A stretch of 18,376 nt of DNA. Origin: Caryophanales bacterium UBA4951 (GTDB lineage Bacteria > Bacillota_I > Bacilli_A > RFN20 > CAG-826). The position numbers and the translations under genes are program-made. The stretch spans positions 1,187 to 19,562 of the forward strand of contig DHAP01000008.1 of NCBI GenBank assembly GCA_002397465.1. The letters run 5' to 3'. The notes beneath the pieces were generated by a model that worked only from the letters and a program-made list of their open reading frames with translations, was not told where the DNA came from and made no database searches. Positions 1-8,400 of this stretch are shown in pieces (within the stretch, counting starts at the first letter, position 1; every line of letters starts with the position of its first letter).

Positions 1-20
1 CGCCTATGCAAAGACTGTAC

Positions 21-91
21 GGTAGATACCAGTCCTAGCATTACGAAGGATTGAGTGTCGAATCGATGTCGGCGATGTTTGTGTATCTACC
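21..91. repeat. Short inverted repeat in an otherwise empty window edge
   Basis: GGTAGATAC at 21-29 is matched by its reverse complement GTATCTACC at 83-91, and the identity continues weakly outward (TA on the outside of both arms). The arms are 53 bp apart. No convincing coding frame covers 1-160: every frame is broken or is only a shadow. The repeat could be an operator pair or chance; nothing else supports a function. Confidence 0.25.
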
Positions 92-160
92 ATAAGCTAT
101 ATAGCAAAATAGCGCAAGGGCAAAAAGCAATTATGTCGGATTAACATAAAACGACCTGCT

Positions 161-193
161 AAAAAGCGCCGCCATGATGAAGCGGCGGCGCTT
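161..193 (-). terminator. Intrinsic terminator of the small secreted-protein gene
   Basis: On the minus strand a 10-bp perfect stem (AAGCGCCGCC at 184-193 read in reverse complement, its partner at 164-173) closes a 10-nt loop and runs directly into a U tract (complement of the A run at 161-165). It begins about 30 nt after the stop codon of the 224-853 gene. This is a textbook Rho-independent terminator. Confidence 0.85.
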
Positions 194-223
194 AGTCTTT
201 GTTTGAACATCAATGAGTTGAAA

Positions 224-853
224 CTAGCAATTCCAGGTAATGCTGATCGACTTGATGAATATGGTCTCACCGACGCTTGAGTTTCTGGACCTAAACAAAA
301 ATTCAAGGTTGGTGTATACGCTGGTGTCCGTACTGTAAACCGAGTAATCTTGGCTAAGATCTCCCCATAATTCATTCCTGGTAAGCGACTCTTTATCACA
401 GACCGGCGTTGTGTCTCCATCCGCTGTATTTAAAAACACCGCTAACAACGCGTTTGGCGTCGTGCTAGTGTATGTGTCCCCGACGGTGAAGGATACGGCT
501 TTGATATTCTTGGCGTATATCTTTATCGTGATGTCTGAGCCCGTCCAATCGTTTGCGCTGTTGAACGTAAGAGTCGCAAAGTGTGATCCGCCAAAAGAAA
601 GCGTATCAGTTGGTATTGATTGGCTGATCACCGTTTCGACGGTGCTGGCCCCATCGAACTGGCCGACCGATATGTCACTGGCCTGATATGTCCCAGTTCC
701 TGTAGGGACATTGTGTGCGCTGTTGAAGAGCATGGTCTTGTCTGAAGTGCTGGCCTTTGTAGGCGTGATGGTGACTAAACTCGAAGCGCCGACTGCCGCT
801 AAGGCGGCGACGCCGATGAGTGAGGTTAACATGAATAGACGTTTCCTTTTCAT
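224..853 (-). CDS. Small secreted protein of unknown function
   Basis: This 209-residue protein starts at an ATG preceded by a strong GGGAGGG ribosome site. Residues 1-34 form a classical signal peptide: basic KRKR, a hydrophobic core of Leu/Ala/Val/Gly, then a plausible cleavage after TKA. There is no lipobox and no second membrane helix, so the mature protein (about 175 residues) is probably released or loosely cell-wall associated. The mature part is rich in Thr, Ser, Asp and aromatic residues with alternating hydrophobic positions, which suggests a beta-sandwich (a carbohydrate-binding or adhesion fold is possible). It ends in a beta-strand-like stretch with a terminal Trp-Asn-Cys. I do not recognise the family. 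It has its own terminator and is divergent from the antiporter gene, so it is likely monocistronic. Confidence 0.75.
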   Translation of the reverse strand: MKRKRLFMLTSLIGVAALAAVGASSLVTITPTKASTSDKTMLFNSAHNVPTGTGTYQASDISVGQFDGASTVETVISQSIPTDTLSFGGSHFATLTFNSANDWTGSDITIKIYAKNIKAVSFTVGDTYTSTTPNALLAVFLNTADGDTTPVCDKESLTRNELWGDLSQDYSVYSTDTSVYTNLEFLFRSRNSSVGETIFIKSISITWNC

Positions 854-1083
854 AACTGCCCTCCCAATAATCCATCAGTTTAGTCCCTTCTAGAGGACAT
901 GGACTGATTTTTCTTTAATTGTATTTACTCCTTTAAAAATCTTTAAAAAACTAAATTATGCGGCGCAGACTAACAAAAACAACGAATCTAAAGACCTCAA
1001 CAATACCGATATAGCGTTTTTATTAGTTATTTTGTCGTTAACAAAAATATACTTTGTCGCTGATCAACATAGCCAAGGTTCTT
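854..1083. other. AT-rich divergent intergenic spacer
   Basis: No gene is visible here. The part next to the secreted-protein gene carries a TACAAT hexamer on the minus strand (plus coordinates 918-923) that could be its -10 box, but no convincing -35 lies upstream. The rest (about 930-1080) is A/T-rich with two copies of TAACAAAAA and no clear hairpin. The plus-strand promoter and riboswitch that follow are listed separately. Confidence 0.4.
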
Positions 1084-1112
1084 TTGACTTACTCCATGAC
1101 ACCCACTATAGT
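1084..1112 (+). promoter_or_regulatory. Sigma-A promoter of the antiporter gene
   Basis: TTGACT (1084-1089) and TATAGT (1107-1112) are separated by exactly 17 bp, each one mismatch from consensus. Transcription should start near 1119, which is precisely the 5' edge of the riboswitch aptamer. The agreement between the promoter and the aptamer edge supports both calls. Confidence 0.8.
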
Positions 1113-1118
1113 TTCATT

Positions 1119-1183
1119 CGGGAATGATGTTCTCTCTCGTGAGCTAGCTCACCTAACCGCCTTAACAAGCTGATGACATCTAC
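1119..1183 (+). promoter_or_regulatory. Fluoride riboswitch aptamer (crcB type)
   Basis: The order of conserved pieces fits the fluoride aptamer family. A 5' stem strand CGGGA (1119-1123) can pair with UCUCG (1135-1139) around a loop containing AUGAUGUU. A joining AACCGC (1155-1160) follows, then GCUGAUGACAUCUAC (1169-1183). The pseudoknot pairs GAUGU (1126-1130) with ACAUC (1176-1180); the family uses the same loop-to-3'-tail pairing. Two departures are visible. A palindromic hairpin, GUGAG/CUCAC at 1140-1144 and 1149-1153, is inserted before AACCGC. The second stem contains a C-A mismatch. Members of the class sense intracellular fluoride and turn on exporters; Na+/H+ antiporters are among their reported gene partners. 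Confidence 0.75.
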
Positions 1184-1232
1184 GCCGAGATAGGCGTAGT
1201 TTGCCATCGGCTTTTAATTTAAGGAGGGAGAA
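1180..1232 (+). promoter_or_regulatory. Expression platform of the fluoride riboswitch
   Basis: Three mutually exclusive pairings can be drawn. First, CUACGCC (1180-1186) with GGCGUAG (1193-1199) forms a 7-bp hairpin that reuses the aptamer's terminal CUAC. Second, GCCGA (1184-1188) with UCGGC (1207-1211), followed by UUUU, forms a weak terminator-like hairpin. Third, the aptamer strand UUCUCUCUC (1130-1138) can pair with the Shine-Dalgarno stretch GAGGGAGAA (1224-1232) over 9 bp with one G-U. The third would block translation when the aptamer is unfolded. Which one operates cannot be decided by eye. Confidence 0.45.
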
Positions 1233-1237
1233 CGCAT

Positions 1238-2455
1238 ATGTTCTTCGCGTCTTTGGCGTTGATCTTGGTGGGTGGGGTTGCCTTATATGCTTTATGCAAA
1301 CTGATACATCTGCCCTCGCTTGTGGCCTATTTATTATGGGGGATGCTTCTAGGCTATCTAGGGCTGATAGACAAGAACATCGAAGCGATATCCTCTGACA
1401 TCAGAAAGATAGCCTTGGTCATCATCCTTTTGAAGGCTGGCTTATCTCTCAACGTCGAGGACTTAAAGAAAGTGGGGCGGCCCGCTATCTTGATGTCATT
1501 CTTGCCTGCTACCGTCGAGATGGTGACCGTCGGCTTATTAGGCCCGGTGTTCTTCTCATTGACCTACACCGAGTCATTCTTGTTAGGGTCGGTACTAGGT
1601 GCGGTCTCACCGGCCGTGGTGGTTCCGATGATGAGCAAGCTGATGGATGAGCGGGTGGGGACCAAGAAGGGCATTCCCGCCCTGATTACGGCAGGTTCTA
1701 GCATCGATGACATCATAATGATCGTGTTTTACGGGGTTTTCATGTCCATCGAATCGAGCGGTTCTTTCTCGTGGGTCAGCTTTCTTAACATCCCTTCATC
1801 CATCGTAAGCGGTATTCTGGTTGGCTTGTTGTTAGGCTATTTATTTTCTTTTTTGTTCAAACGTGTCCATATGAGGGATTCAATCAAACTGACATTATTG
1901 TTTGGGGTGTCTTTTGGTCTTGTTTATCTAGAGTCATACCTAAGCCAGTGGTTCAGCTTCTCATCATTATTAGCCATCATCACAATAGGCATCTTCACCA
2001 ATAGAAGTAGACACGAACAGGCCATCAGGTTATCGACCCGCTGCTCTAAGATGTGGGTGGTGGCAGAACTCTTCTTGTTCGTTCTTGTCGGCTCATCAAT
2101 AAAGGTGGATTACTTCGCCAAGTTCTTGCTTCCTTCCTTAGGCTTATTGGCCTGTTCTTTGTTCATGAGGATCGTGGCGGTCAACCTTTCCTTGATCAAG
2201 ACCAACCTCAACCTCAAAGAAAGGACTTTCGTTTCCATATCCTATCTCCCCAAGGCCACGGTCCAGGCGGCGATAGGGGGTGGCTTATTGGAGTTAGGGA
2301 CATCCTTGAACGATGAGAAGATCATCGCCGCCGGGACCATCGTCTTATCGGTGTCGGTGGTCGCCATCCTCATCAGCGCCCCTCTAGGGGCCATCCTCAT
2401 GAACCTCACGTATAAGCCGTTGCTAGGGGAGATGGATAAAGAGATCGAACAATGA
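1238..2455 (+). CDS. Cation/proton antiporter (CPA family), fluoride-riboswitch controlled
   Basis: This 405-residue membrane protein resembles Na+(K+)/H+ antiporters of the monovalent cation:proton antiporter superfamily. It is hydrophobic throughout, with about 11-12 helices. It carries LLKAGLSLN (residues 64-72), GAVSPAVVVP (121-130) and GSSIDD (153-158); the paired aspartates D157-D158 sit where this superfamily keeps its ion-binding acidic residues in a discontinuous helix. There is no C-terminal TrkA-N/RCK domain, so it is a stand-alone exchanger. The ATG is placed by an excellent AAGGAGGGAG seven bases upstream. The gene appears monocistronic. Under a fluoride riboswitch its likely job is ion and pH homeostasis during fluoride stress, when HF entry acidifies the cytoplasm. 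Direct F- transport by this protein is not supported; it resembles neither CrcB/Fluc nor CLC-F. Confidence 0.85.
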   Translation: MFFASLALILVGGVALYALCKLIHLPSLVAYLLWGMLLGYLGLIDKNIEAISSDIRKIALVIILLKAGLSLNVEDLKKVGRPAILMSFLPATVEMVTVGLLGPVFFSLTYTESFLLGSVLGAVSPAVVVPMMSKLMDERVGTKKGIPALITAGSSIDDIIMIVFYGVFMSIESSGSFSWVSFLNIPSSIVSGILVGLLLGYLFSFLFKRVHMRDSIKLTLLFGVSFGLVYLESYLSQWFSFSSLLAIITIGIFTNRSRHEQAIRLSTRCSKMWVVAELFLFVLVGSSIKVDYFAKFLLPSLGLLACSLFMRIVAVNLSLIKTNLNLKERTFVSISYLPKATVQAAIGGGLLELGTSLNDEKIIAAGTIVLSVSVVAILISAPLGAILMNLTYKPLLGEMDKEIEQ

Positions 2456-2503
2456 GATGCCTTATATACAGAGAGGACATCTATCTTTATACTTAAAGTT
2501 GGT

Positions 2504-2558
2504 AAGGGGCCATCTATACATATCAATGTCCGTGTTTATTAGGGATTATTGGCCCCTT
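2504..2558 (+). terminator. Possible weak terminator after the antiporter gene
   Basis: AAGGGGCCA (2504-2512) is the exact reverse complement of TGGCCCCTT (2550-2558), with a 37-nt loop. There is no good U tract after it, and a second small hairpin CAACA/TGTTG (2560-2572) follows at once. It may be a terminator or a processing hairpin. Confidence 0.35.
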
Positions 2559-2651
2559 TCAACATATTGTTGAGTGTTTCCGCTTCTTTGTTGATAGACA
2601 ATTTGTTGAATTTATCGCTTGATGAATGTGCTGAGGCAGGAGGAATTCACC

Positions 2652-3548
2652 ATGAGCGTAGGCAATCATATCAGAGAGTGTCGCGAGGGGATGGGCATGA
2701 CTCAGAAAGATCTGGCCGACAAACTCTTCGTCACGCCCCAAGCCATCTCGCGCTGGGAGAATGGCGACGTTGAACCTTCCGTTGATTCCTTGAAGCAGAT
2801 GGCTTCGATCTTTTCGATCAGCGTCGATGAGCTCGTCCAAGATGAGCCAGTTAAGAAAGAGGATGTGGTTCCGGTAACTGAGAAACAAGCGGAGCCCAAG
2901 CTCTTAGGCATTTGCATCAAGTGCGGACGGGCCATCTACGACAACGAAAACTACCGTCATGGCAGCAAGATCGTCACCCATACTGGCAGAAGCCATAACC
3001 ATGAGCATGTCACCTATAAGGTAGGGGACGATAGCCAAGGCTCAGGGCTTATATGCGAGGATTGCGTAAACCGGATGTTAGAGCAGAAGAGGATTGCTAA
3101 GCTCCAATACGAAAGCGACCTTAAGAAGAAACGTTCCACCTCGTGGGTTTGGAGCGTCATCGCCGGGGTTGTGGGAATAGCCATATCCATCATCATGGGC
3201 GTGTCCTTCCAGAAGGCTGGCAACCAGAACGCGGCCATAACGATGTATGCCTTGACGCCCGTATTAGGCTATGGCCTATTCTCTTTGATATTCGTCCTCA
3301 TCAACAACAACACATTCGTCAGCGACATCTTCTTTGAGATCGTCTCCTTTGCCTTCGTGAAGATGCCAGGCGTAATCTTCAGCTTCAGCCCCGATGGTCT
3401 GGCCTTCCTTATCATCATCAAGATAATCTTCCTCATCATCACGGTTCTGATCTTCGCCTTCGTCGTGCTCTTCGCGGCGGCGATATCAATGTTGCTATCG
3501 ATGTTCATGTTCCCAGTCTCTTTGAACAACGAGCCATCTCTTTCTTAA
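2652..3548 (+). CDS. XRE-family regulator with zinc-ribbon-like motif and membrane domain
   Basis: This 298-residue protein begins with a Cro/CI-type helix-turn-helix (about residues 5-61, including MTQKDLADKL and TPQAISRWENG). A middle segment has two CxxC pairs, C88/C91 and C135/C138, with several histidines between them, suggesting a metal-binding ribbon. Residues 165-290 hold about four hydrophobic helices, so the DNA-binding domain is tethered to the inner face of the membrane. I chose the ATG at 2652, not the in-frame ATG eleven codons earlier, because AGGAGG lies eight bases upstream and the HTH then begins normally. Membrane-bound XRE regulators of this layout are common in Firmicutes, but their signals are mostly unknown. 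A metal or envelope signal is possible here. No target operator is evident. Confidence 0.8.
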   Translation: MSVGNHIRECREGMGMTQKDLADKLFVTPQAISRWENGDVEPSVDSLKQMASIFSISVDELVQDEPVKKEDVVPVTEKQAEPKLLGICIKCGRAIYDNENYRHGSKIVTHTGRSHNHEHVTYKVGDDSQGSGLICEDCVNRMLEQKRIAKLQYESDLKKKRSTSWVWSVIAGVVGIAISIIMGVSFQKAGNQNAAITMYALTPVLGYGLFSLIFVLINNNTFVSDIFFEIVSFAFVKMPGVIFSFSPDGLAFLIIIKIIFLIITVLIFAFVVLFAAAISMLLSMFMFPVSLNNEPSLS

Positions 3549-3562
3549 GGGTCATCACCCTT
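3547..3562 (+). terminator. Weak terminator after the XRE regulator
   Basis: AAGGGT (3547-3552) and ACCCTT (3557-3562) form a 6-bp stem with a four-base loop CATC, overlapping the TAA stop. A T-rich but interrupted run follows. Confidence 0.45.
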
Positions 3563-3631
3563 ATTGTTGGTTTCTTTTGTCCTCATCCGTATTAACCTAA
3601 TATGCATAGAGATAAGGAGAGATGAAACCCC

Positions 3632-3964
3632 ATGGTCAAGAAATACGACAAACTCATCCGTGACAAGATCCCGGAGATTATATCTAACGATGGCAAAAAA
3701 GCCGTCACAAGAGTCCTTTCGGATAAGGAATATCTCGCTTATCTAAATAAGAAGCTACTAGAAGAGACAAACGAGTATCTTGAGTCCTTTAGCCTTGAAG
3801 AGCTTGCGGACCTTCAAGAAGTCATCAACGCCATAATAAAGGCCAAAGGATCATCCCTTCAGGAGTTTGATGGATTAAGAGAGAAAAAGCGTTCATCCAA
3901 TGGGGGCTTCGACAAGAAGCTTCTATTGCTTGAGGTCGATGATCAGGCTGACACGGAAAAATAG
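3632..3964 (+). CDS. MazG-like nucleoside triphosphate pyrophosphohydrolase (COG4997 type)
   Basis: This 110-residue all-alpha protein opens with YDKLIRDKIPEII (residues 5-17), the signature start of the COG4997 branch of the MazG/all-alpha NTP pyrophosphatase superfamily. The metal-binding helices are visible: E44/E45 and E48, then E57 and D60 in EELAD, matching the EExxE...ExxD pattern. Proteins of this branch are predicted to be house-cleaning enzymes that hydrolyse non-canonical NTPs to NMP and PPi; the exact substrate is unknown. The length is normal for the family. The start has AAGGAGAG about ten bases upstream, and a TAATAT hexamer at 3598-3603 could be its -10 box. The gene stands alone between terminators. 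Confidence 0.85.
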   Translation: MVKKYDKLIRDKIPEIISNDGKKAVTRVLSDKEYLAYLNKKLLEETNEYLESFSLEELADLQEVINAIIKAKGSSLQEFDGLREKKRSSNGGFDKKLLLLEVDDQADTEK

Positions 3965-3974
3965 ATAGGACACA

Positions 3975-4004
3975 AAAACCGACTGCTTCACGGCAGTCGG
4001 TTTT
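3975..4004. terminator. Bidirectional intrinsic terminator between convergent genes
   Basis: A 12-bp perfect stem (AAAACCGACTGC at 3975-3986, GCAGTCGGTTTT at 3993-4004) with a 6-nt loop is flanked by A and T runs. It gives a U tract on both strands. It lies 10 nt after the MazG-like stop and 16 nt past the stop of the minus-strand lipoprotein gene, so it serves both. Confidence 0.9.
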
Positions 4005-4020
4005 CGTATGGTTCTAATGA

Positions 4021-5319
4021 CTATCTAGCGATAGAGGTGGTCACTTCGGCTACGCTGCCATCGGTGGTGGTAAGCGTGAATGAATAGGTTCCCGTGTAAG
4101 TGAAGGTTCCGACTTTGCTTATCGCGTTGCCCGCGAGGGTGTAGGCAAAGGCGAATGAGCCGTCTTTCTTTAGCGAGAATGTGGCGGTTGAGTGGTCGCT
4201 GTCCGGAGTGAAGGCCATCAGTTCGCTGGTGTCGCCTTCGACGTTGGTGTAGGCGGTGGTCGGACTTCCGACCGCGGCCGTCCAGACGCTATAGGTGGCC
4301 GAGAAACTCATGGACAAGTTGTAGCTGGCGAGATAGTTGTAGGTGAAGTAGATGGTCCCAGCGGCGTAGCTTGGGCCTTCGGTGTCACCACCGACGGCGC
4401 TCTTCGTGAGGGCTGAGGCATCTTCGCAGACGAGGTTATGCTCGACCGTGTAGGTTCCATAGAGTGCCTCGCTCCAGCTGACGGTGGCTTTCTTGCCATC
4501 AAGGACGGCCTCATGGGCGGCCGATGAGATGATGAGCGAGAGCTTGCTGTCGGTGTAGGTCCAAGTGACATCGTTCTTTGGATAATACTTTCTGGTGTTG
4601 TCGGCTGGGTCGATGGCTGAGCCATACATATAACCCTTGCCCTCTTCGTAGCAATAGACCCTGTCGTAGGTGTTGGTGTCATTGAAGACGGCCAAGTAAG
4701 ATTCCGGCTCCGTGAACTTGTAAGAGGTGCCTTTGATGAAGGCGTTCTGGTCGGCGTACTGAGTGGTGTTGTAGGTGGCTTTGGTGGTACGTCCGCTTAA
4801 GCCGATCGGGATGTTGAAGGCGTTGATGTCGGTGAGGGTGCCGTTGCTGTTCTCATAGACATAATAGTTGCTCTTGTTGGTAAGGGCGTCGCCGGTGGTG
4901 GATTTGACCCCGTCGGCATAGTCGACGATGAAGCGGATGCATTCGGCATCGTCGTCATCCTTGGCCTTGCCCCATTTGCCCGTGAACCACTTGTAGAGGT
5001 TCTCGTTGTTCGCGGCGTCGGTGGTGTTCATGGAATACATCGAGTAGCCATAGCCATCGATTGTCCCATCGCTATAGGCATTCATGTAGAAAGAATAGGC
5101 AAAGCCATAGCTAGCCATCGAAGCGTCTTCACCAACGTATTGATAGGTGAGGGTGACTTCCTCTGGCGTGCTCTCCGAAGTGCTCGGGGTGGTGGATGTG
5201 GTGGGTTCGTCACTGGTGGTGGCTTTCTCACTGGTTCCAGTCGTGTCCCCACAGCTGGCCAGGGTTGCGGCCGCTAAAAGTCCCAGGGCCAAACAACCGA
5301 ATATTTTTTGTGATTTCAT
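4021..5319 (-). CDS. Lipoprotein of unknown function, partner of GH3-1
   Basis: This 432-residue protein has a lipoprotein signal peptide with lipobox LASC (acylated C23), followed by a Thr/Ser-rich linker (about residues 26-55) typical of surface lipoproteins. The rest is rich in Tyr, Thr, Ser and Asp with beta-strand periodicity; a predominantly beta, possibly ligand-binding protein is likely. No catalytic motif is recognisable. GGAGG precedes the ATG by six bases. It starts 83 nt after the GH3-1 stop with no strong terminator or obvious promoter between, so the two are probably co-transcribed. A segment with YGTYTVE resembles YGSFTTE in the lipoprotein at 13338-13979, which pairs with the other GH3. 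A role in capturing or presenting glycan to the enzyme is an inference. Confidence 0.75.
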   Translation of the reverse strand: MKSQKIFGCLALGLLAAATLASCGDTTGTSEKATTSDEPTTSTTPSTSESTPEEVTLTYQYVGEDASMASYGFAYSFYMNAYSDGTIDGYGYSMYSMNTTDAANNENLYKWFTGKWGKAKDDDDAECIRFIVDYADGVKSTTGDALTNKSNYYVYENSNGTLTDINAFNIPIGLSGRTTKATYNTTQYADQNAFIKGTSYKFTEPESYLAVFNDTNTYDRVYCYEEGKGYMYGSAIDPADNTRKYYPKNDVTWTYTDSKLSLIISSAAHEAVLDGKKATVSWSEALYGTYTVEHNLVCEDASALTKSAVGGDTEGPSYAAGTIYFTYNYLASYNLSMSFSATYSVWTAAVGSPTTAYTNVEGDTSELMAFTPDSDHSTATFSLKKDGSFAFAYTLAGNAISKVGTFTYTGTYSFTLTTTDGSVAEVTTSIAR

Positions 5320-5363
5320 CTGATACCTCCTTTTTAAATGGTTTTGATGAAAAGCAAACTGAG

Positions 5364-5387
5364 TTAGGGCGGCTTTTACGCCGCTAA
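5364..5387 (-). other. Hairpin in the GH3-1/lipoprotein gap
   Basis: On the minus strand TTAGCGGC and GCCGCcCTAA form a bulged stem with a short A-rich loop. No U tract follows, so it is more likely an mRNA processing or attenuation structure between two cistrons than a full terminator. Confidence 0.35.
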
Positions 5388-5402
5388 TCGGCTAAACAAC
5401 GC

Positions 5403-8400
5403 CTATTTTGCAAGGCTTTCCTCTTTGTCTTTCTTTTTACGGATGAGGACTTTCTCAACCACCAAAGTGGTAAAACATCCTAATGAGATGACGCCGCATC
5501 CGATGGCCAGACTCTTTAAGAGAGTGAGCCACCAAGACTCAACCGCGACGATTCTCGCGCTTGAGGAGATGCCGTTCATGGCAATCGAATGAGAGATCGA
5601 ATAAGTGATGCGTTTTACTGATGTCTTGACGCAATGGACCATGACGGGGTCATTCTCGTAGCCATCGATGGTCGCGACGGAGTTGGTCTTCGTCCCGTCC
5701 CAGATGTTCTGCCCTGCCAAGGTTCCGGCCGCCACGTCCATGAAGGTGGCATAGACCGAGCAGTCGGTGATGGCCATGCCTTTCATGCCCCACTCGTTGC
5801 GGAGCACCTCAGTCATGAGCGAGTAATCGGCCCCCGCCCAGACGACCCCGAAACGGTTGAATGATGACATGACTCCGCTGCCGCCAGCCAAGGCGTTGCC
5901 CTCGAAGGAGCGTAAGTAAGTCTCTCTGATCGATTGTTCATTGGCCCAGGTCGAGAGCCCATAACGTCCGGACTCTTGGTCATTGAGGGCAAAGTGCTTG
6001 GTGAAGACATAGACGCCTTTGCTCTGGATGCCTCTTACCTCAGGCTCGCAGATCTTGGCGGATAGTATCGAGTCCTCGCTGTAGTACTCGAAGTTACGGC
6101 CGCAGTATTGGCTTCGGTGGATGTTGCAGGCTGGGCCATAGATGCCCGCGGTCTTGCCGGAGTTCGATTGGGCCCTCATGCAGTCCTCGGCGATGTCCTC
6201 GCCCATCTTCTCAACAAGATCGACGTTTCTGGTTGCCGCCATGATGTCCTCGGAGGTGTATGCCATGCCCGAGGTTCCGCTGGTCAAGGATTTGGTGTAG
6301 CCCTGAGGGCCGTTCTCATCCGCGGTGCCTGGCAAAGCGATCGAAGGCATGGCCACCGTGAGGTGGAAGCCGTTATAGATCGTGTTGGTCATCTCGTCGT
6401 AGCTGGCTTGGCTGATGAGTTTGTCCCAAGCGTCGGGCGTCTCATCGTAGTCGACGTCTTTGAACATCACCGCGCTCAAGCCATTGTCCTGATTCATCGC
6501 GCTCACTTCGATGCCGATGAGGTCGGGATAATACTTTTCTTCCATCTTGGTGACGATGTTCTTTCTTTGGTCGACGTCGGAGGTCAAGCCATCTTTCCAC
6601 ATGGTCTCGTTGATATATAGGCTCACGAGGCTAGGATAGGTGCCAGTCCAGTCATTCCTTGAAAGATAGGTGATGGACTGATCGTCTTTGGTGCCTTCGT
6701 ACTTGTTGAGGTCGGCATCATCGAACTGGTTGGTTATCGGATAGCCGGTCTCTTGGGATACGGAGCAGGTGGTGAGGTCCATCTCGTCTTGGCTGATCTT
6801 GACGACATAGTCGGGATTGCCATCCTCATCCATCCTGTTATTGGTGCCACTCTTGCTATAGCCCTTCTTGGATAAGATGTTGTTCGTGGCATCATGAGAT
6901 GAGCCGGCGACGCTGAAGTAATAGTCCCCGGCGTCGAGGATGTAGGTCTTGGCCTTGTTGGAATCGTATGAGGCGATGTCTTGCTTCTTGATCGAGAGAG
7001 TGACATCCTCCTTCTCGCCTGGCTGGATGATCGATGTCTTCGTGAAGCCCGCGAGCTGGACTGAGGACTTCTCGACGAGGTTTTCTTTGTCATAGGCGGT
7101 GTAGGGGCTTTGAGCGTAAATCTCGACCGCGTTCTTGCCAGCGACGTCACCATCGTTTTTGACCGTGAGGCTCACGTCATAGACATCCCCGTTCTCCTTC
7201 ACGTTGAAGTTGGAGTAAGAGAAGCTGGTGTAGGAGTCACCATACCCAAAGGGGTAGGCCACGACTGAGGAGTAGTCATAATCCCCGGCGTTGCCAGTTC
7301 CCATGACGTAGTCTTCGTAACGGGTCTCAAAATACTTGTAGCCGATGTAGATGCCTTCTTGGTAGACGGTATAGTTCTGGTTGCAGCCCGTGATGCCCCC
7401 GTCAGTGTTGTTCTGGGCTTCGCTCGTTTTGTATTCCCCGGTTCCGGCGCTCGAGTTCGTGAAAGCATGCGGGCCGAAGTTCTCGTTGACCGGGGCTTTC
7501 TGATTGTCCAAAAGGAAAGTGTCGGACAAGCGGCCGCTGGGATTGACTTCGCCGCTGAGGATCTTCGCGACCCCGTCGAATCCATTCATTCCCGGGTCGC
7601 CGATCCATAAGGCGGCGTCAATCCCGTATTGGCTGTCATTGAGGAAATCCAAAGAGACGGTGTTCGAGCCGTTGAGGAGGACGACGATCTTTTTGAAGAC
7701 CCCGGAATCCTTGTAACTCTTGAGGCCTTTCAGCATGTCTATCTCGTTTTTGTTGAGACGGAGATAATCGCCGTTCGTGCCATCGGAGCATTCGGTTCTA
7801 GGAAGATCATTGCCTTCGCCTCCGCTTCGGGCGATGACGACCATGGCCACGTCGCCATACTCGGAGAAAGAGGAGACGACGTCACTGGTGATGACCTCGT
7901 TCCATGGGGCTTCGTTGATCTTGTATTGGTCGATGGTGCCGCCGGTGGTCTCGGCGTTGACCCTTCGATATGAAGATAAGTCATTCTGATAGTGTTTGCG
8001 GAGCACGCTATTGGTGCACTTGCTGGCGAAGTGGTCGTTGAGGGCCTTCACGATGGAGGTGGCGTCATTGACGTTCACCTGTCCTGATCCAGTCCCGCCA
8101 TAGACGGGGTCCACTGAGGAAGTGGAGAACAACGAGAACTTGGTGCTGGTGGACAAAGGCAAAGTCTTGTCTTCGTTCTTCAACAAGGTCGCGCCCTCGC
8201 TCTCGATGTTGCTGCAGAGCTCATTCTCATCCGCGGCTAATTCCTCGTCGCTATAGGCGGACTTCCAGTATTCGGTGTCCTCGTCGCCATTTCCGTCATT
8301 GACCGTCTTGTAGGTCTGGACGTTGAGGGTGGTGTCCAACTGGGTCTTGAAGTTGGGTGATAAGGCCCATGCTACCGAACCCGCGATGGCGACGACGCCA

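Noticed and set aside
1..160. A partial gene entering from the left edge
   Set aside because: Short open stretches exist on both strands but none is long enough or distinctive enough to support a product.
97..420. Minus-strand open frame overlapping the secreted-protein gene and its terminator
   Set aside because: It runs through a strong intrinsic terminator and overlaps the signal-peptide protein in another frame; no ribosome site.
1238..2455. The antiporter as a fluoride exporter in its own right
   Set aside because: It has the CPA-type GSSIDD and GAVSP motifs and resembles neither Fluc/CrcB nor CLC-F proteins.
6108..6620. A 170-codon open frame antisense to GH3-1
   Set aside because: It lies fully inside a strongly supported gene, has no ribosome site, and its composition (Val/Asp/His/Arg-rich) is the usual antisense shadow of codon-biased DNA.
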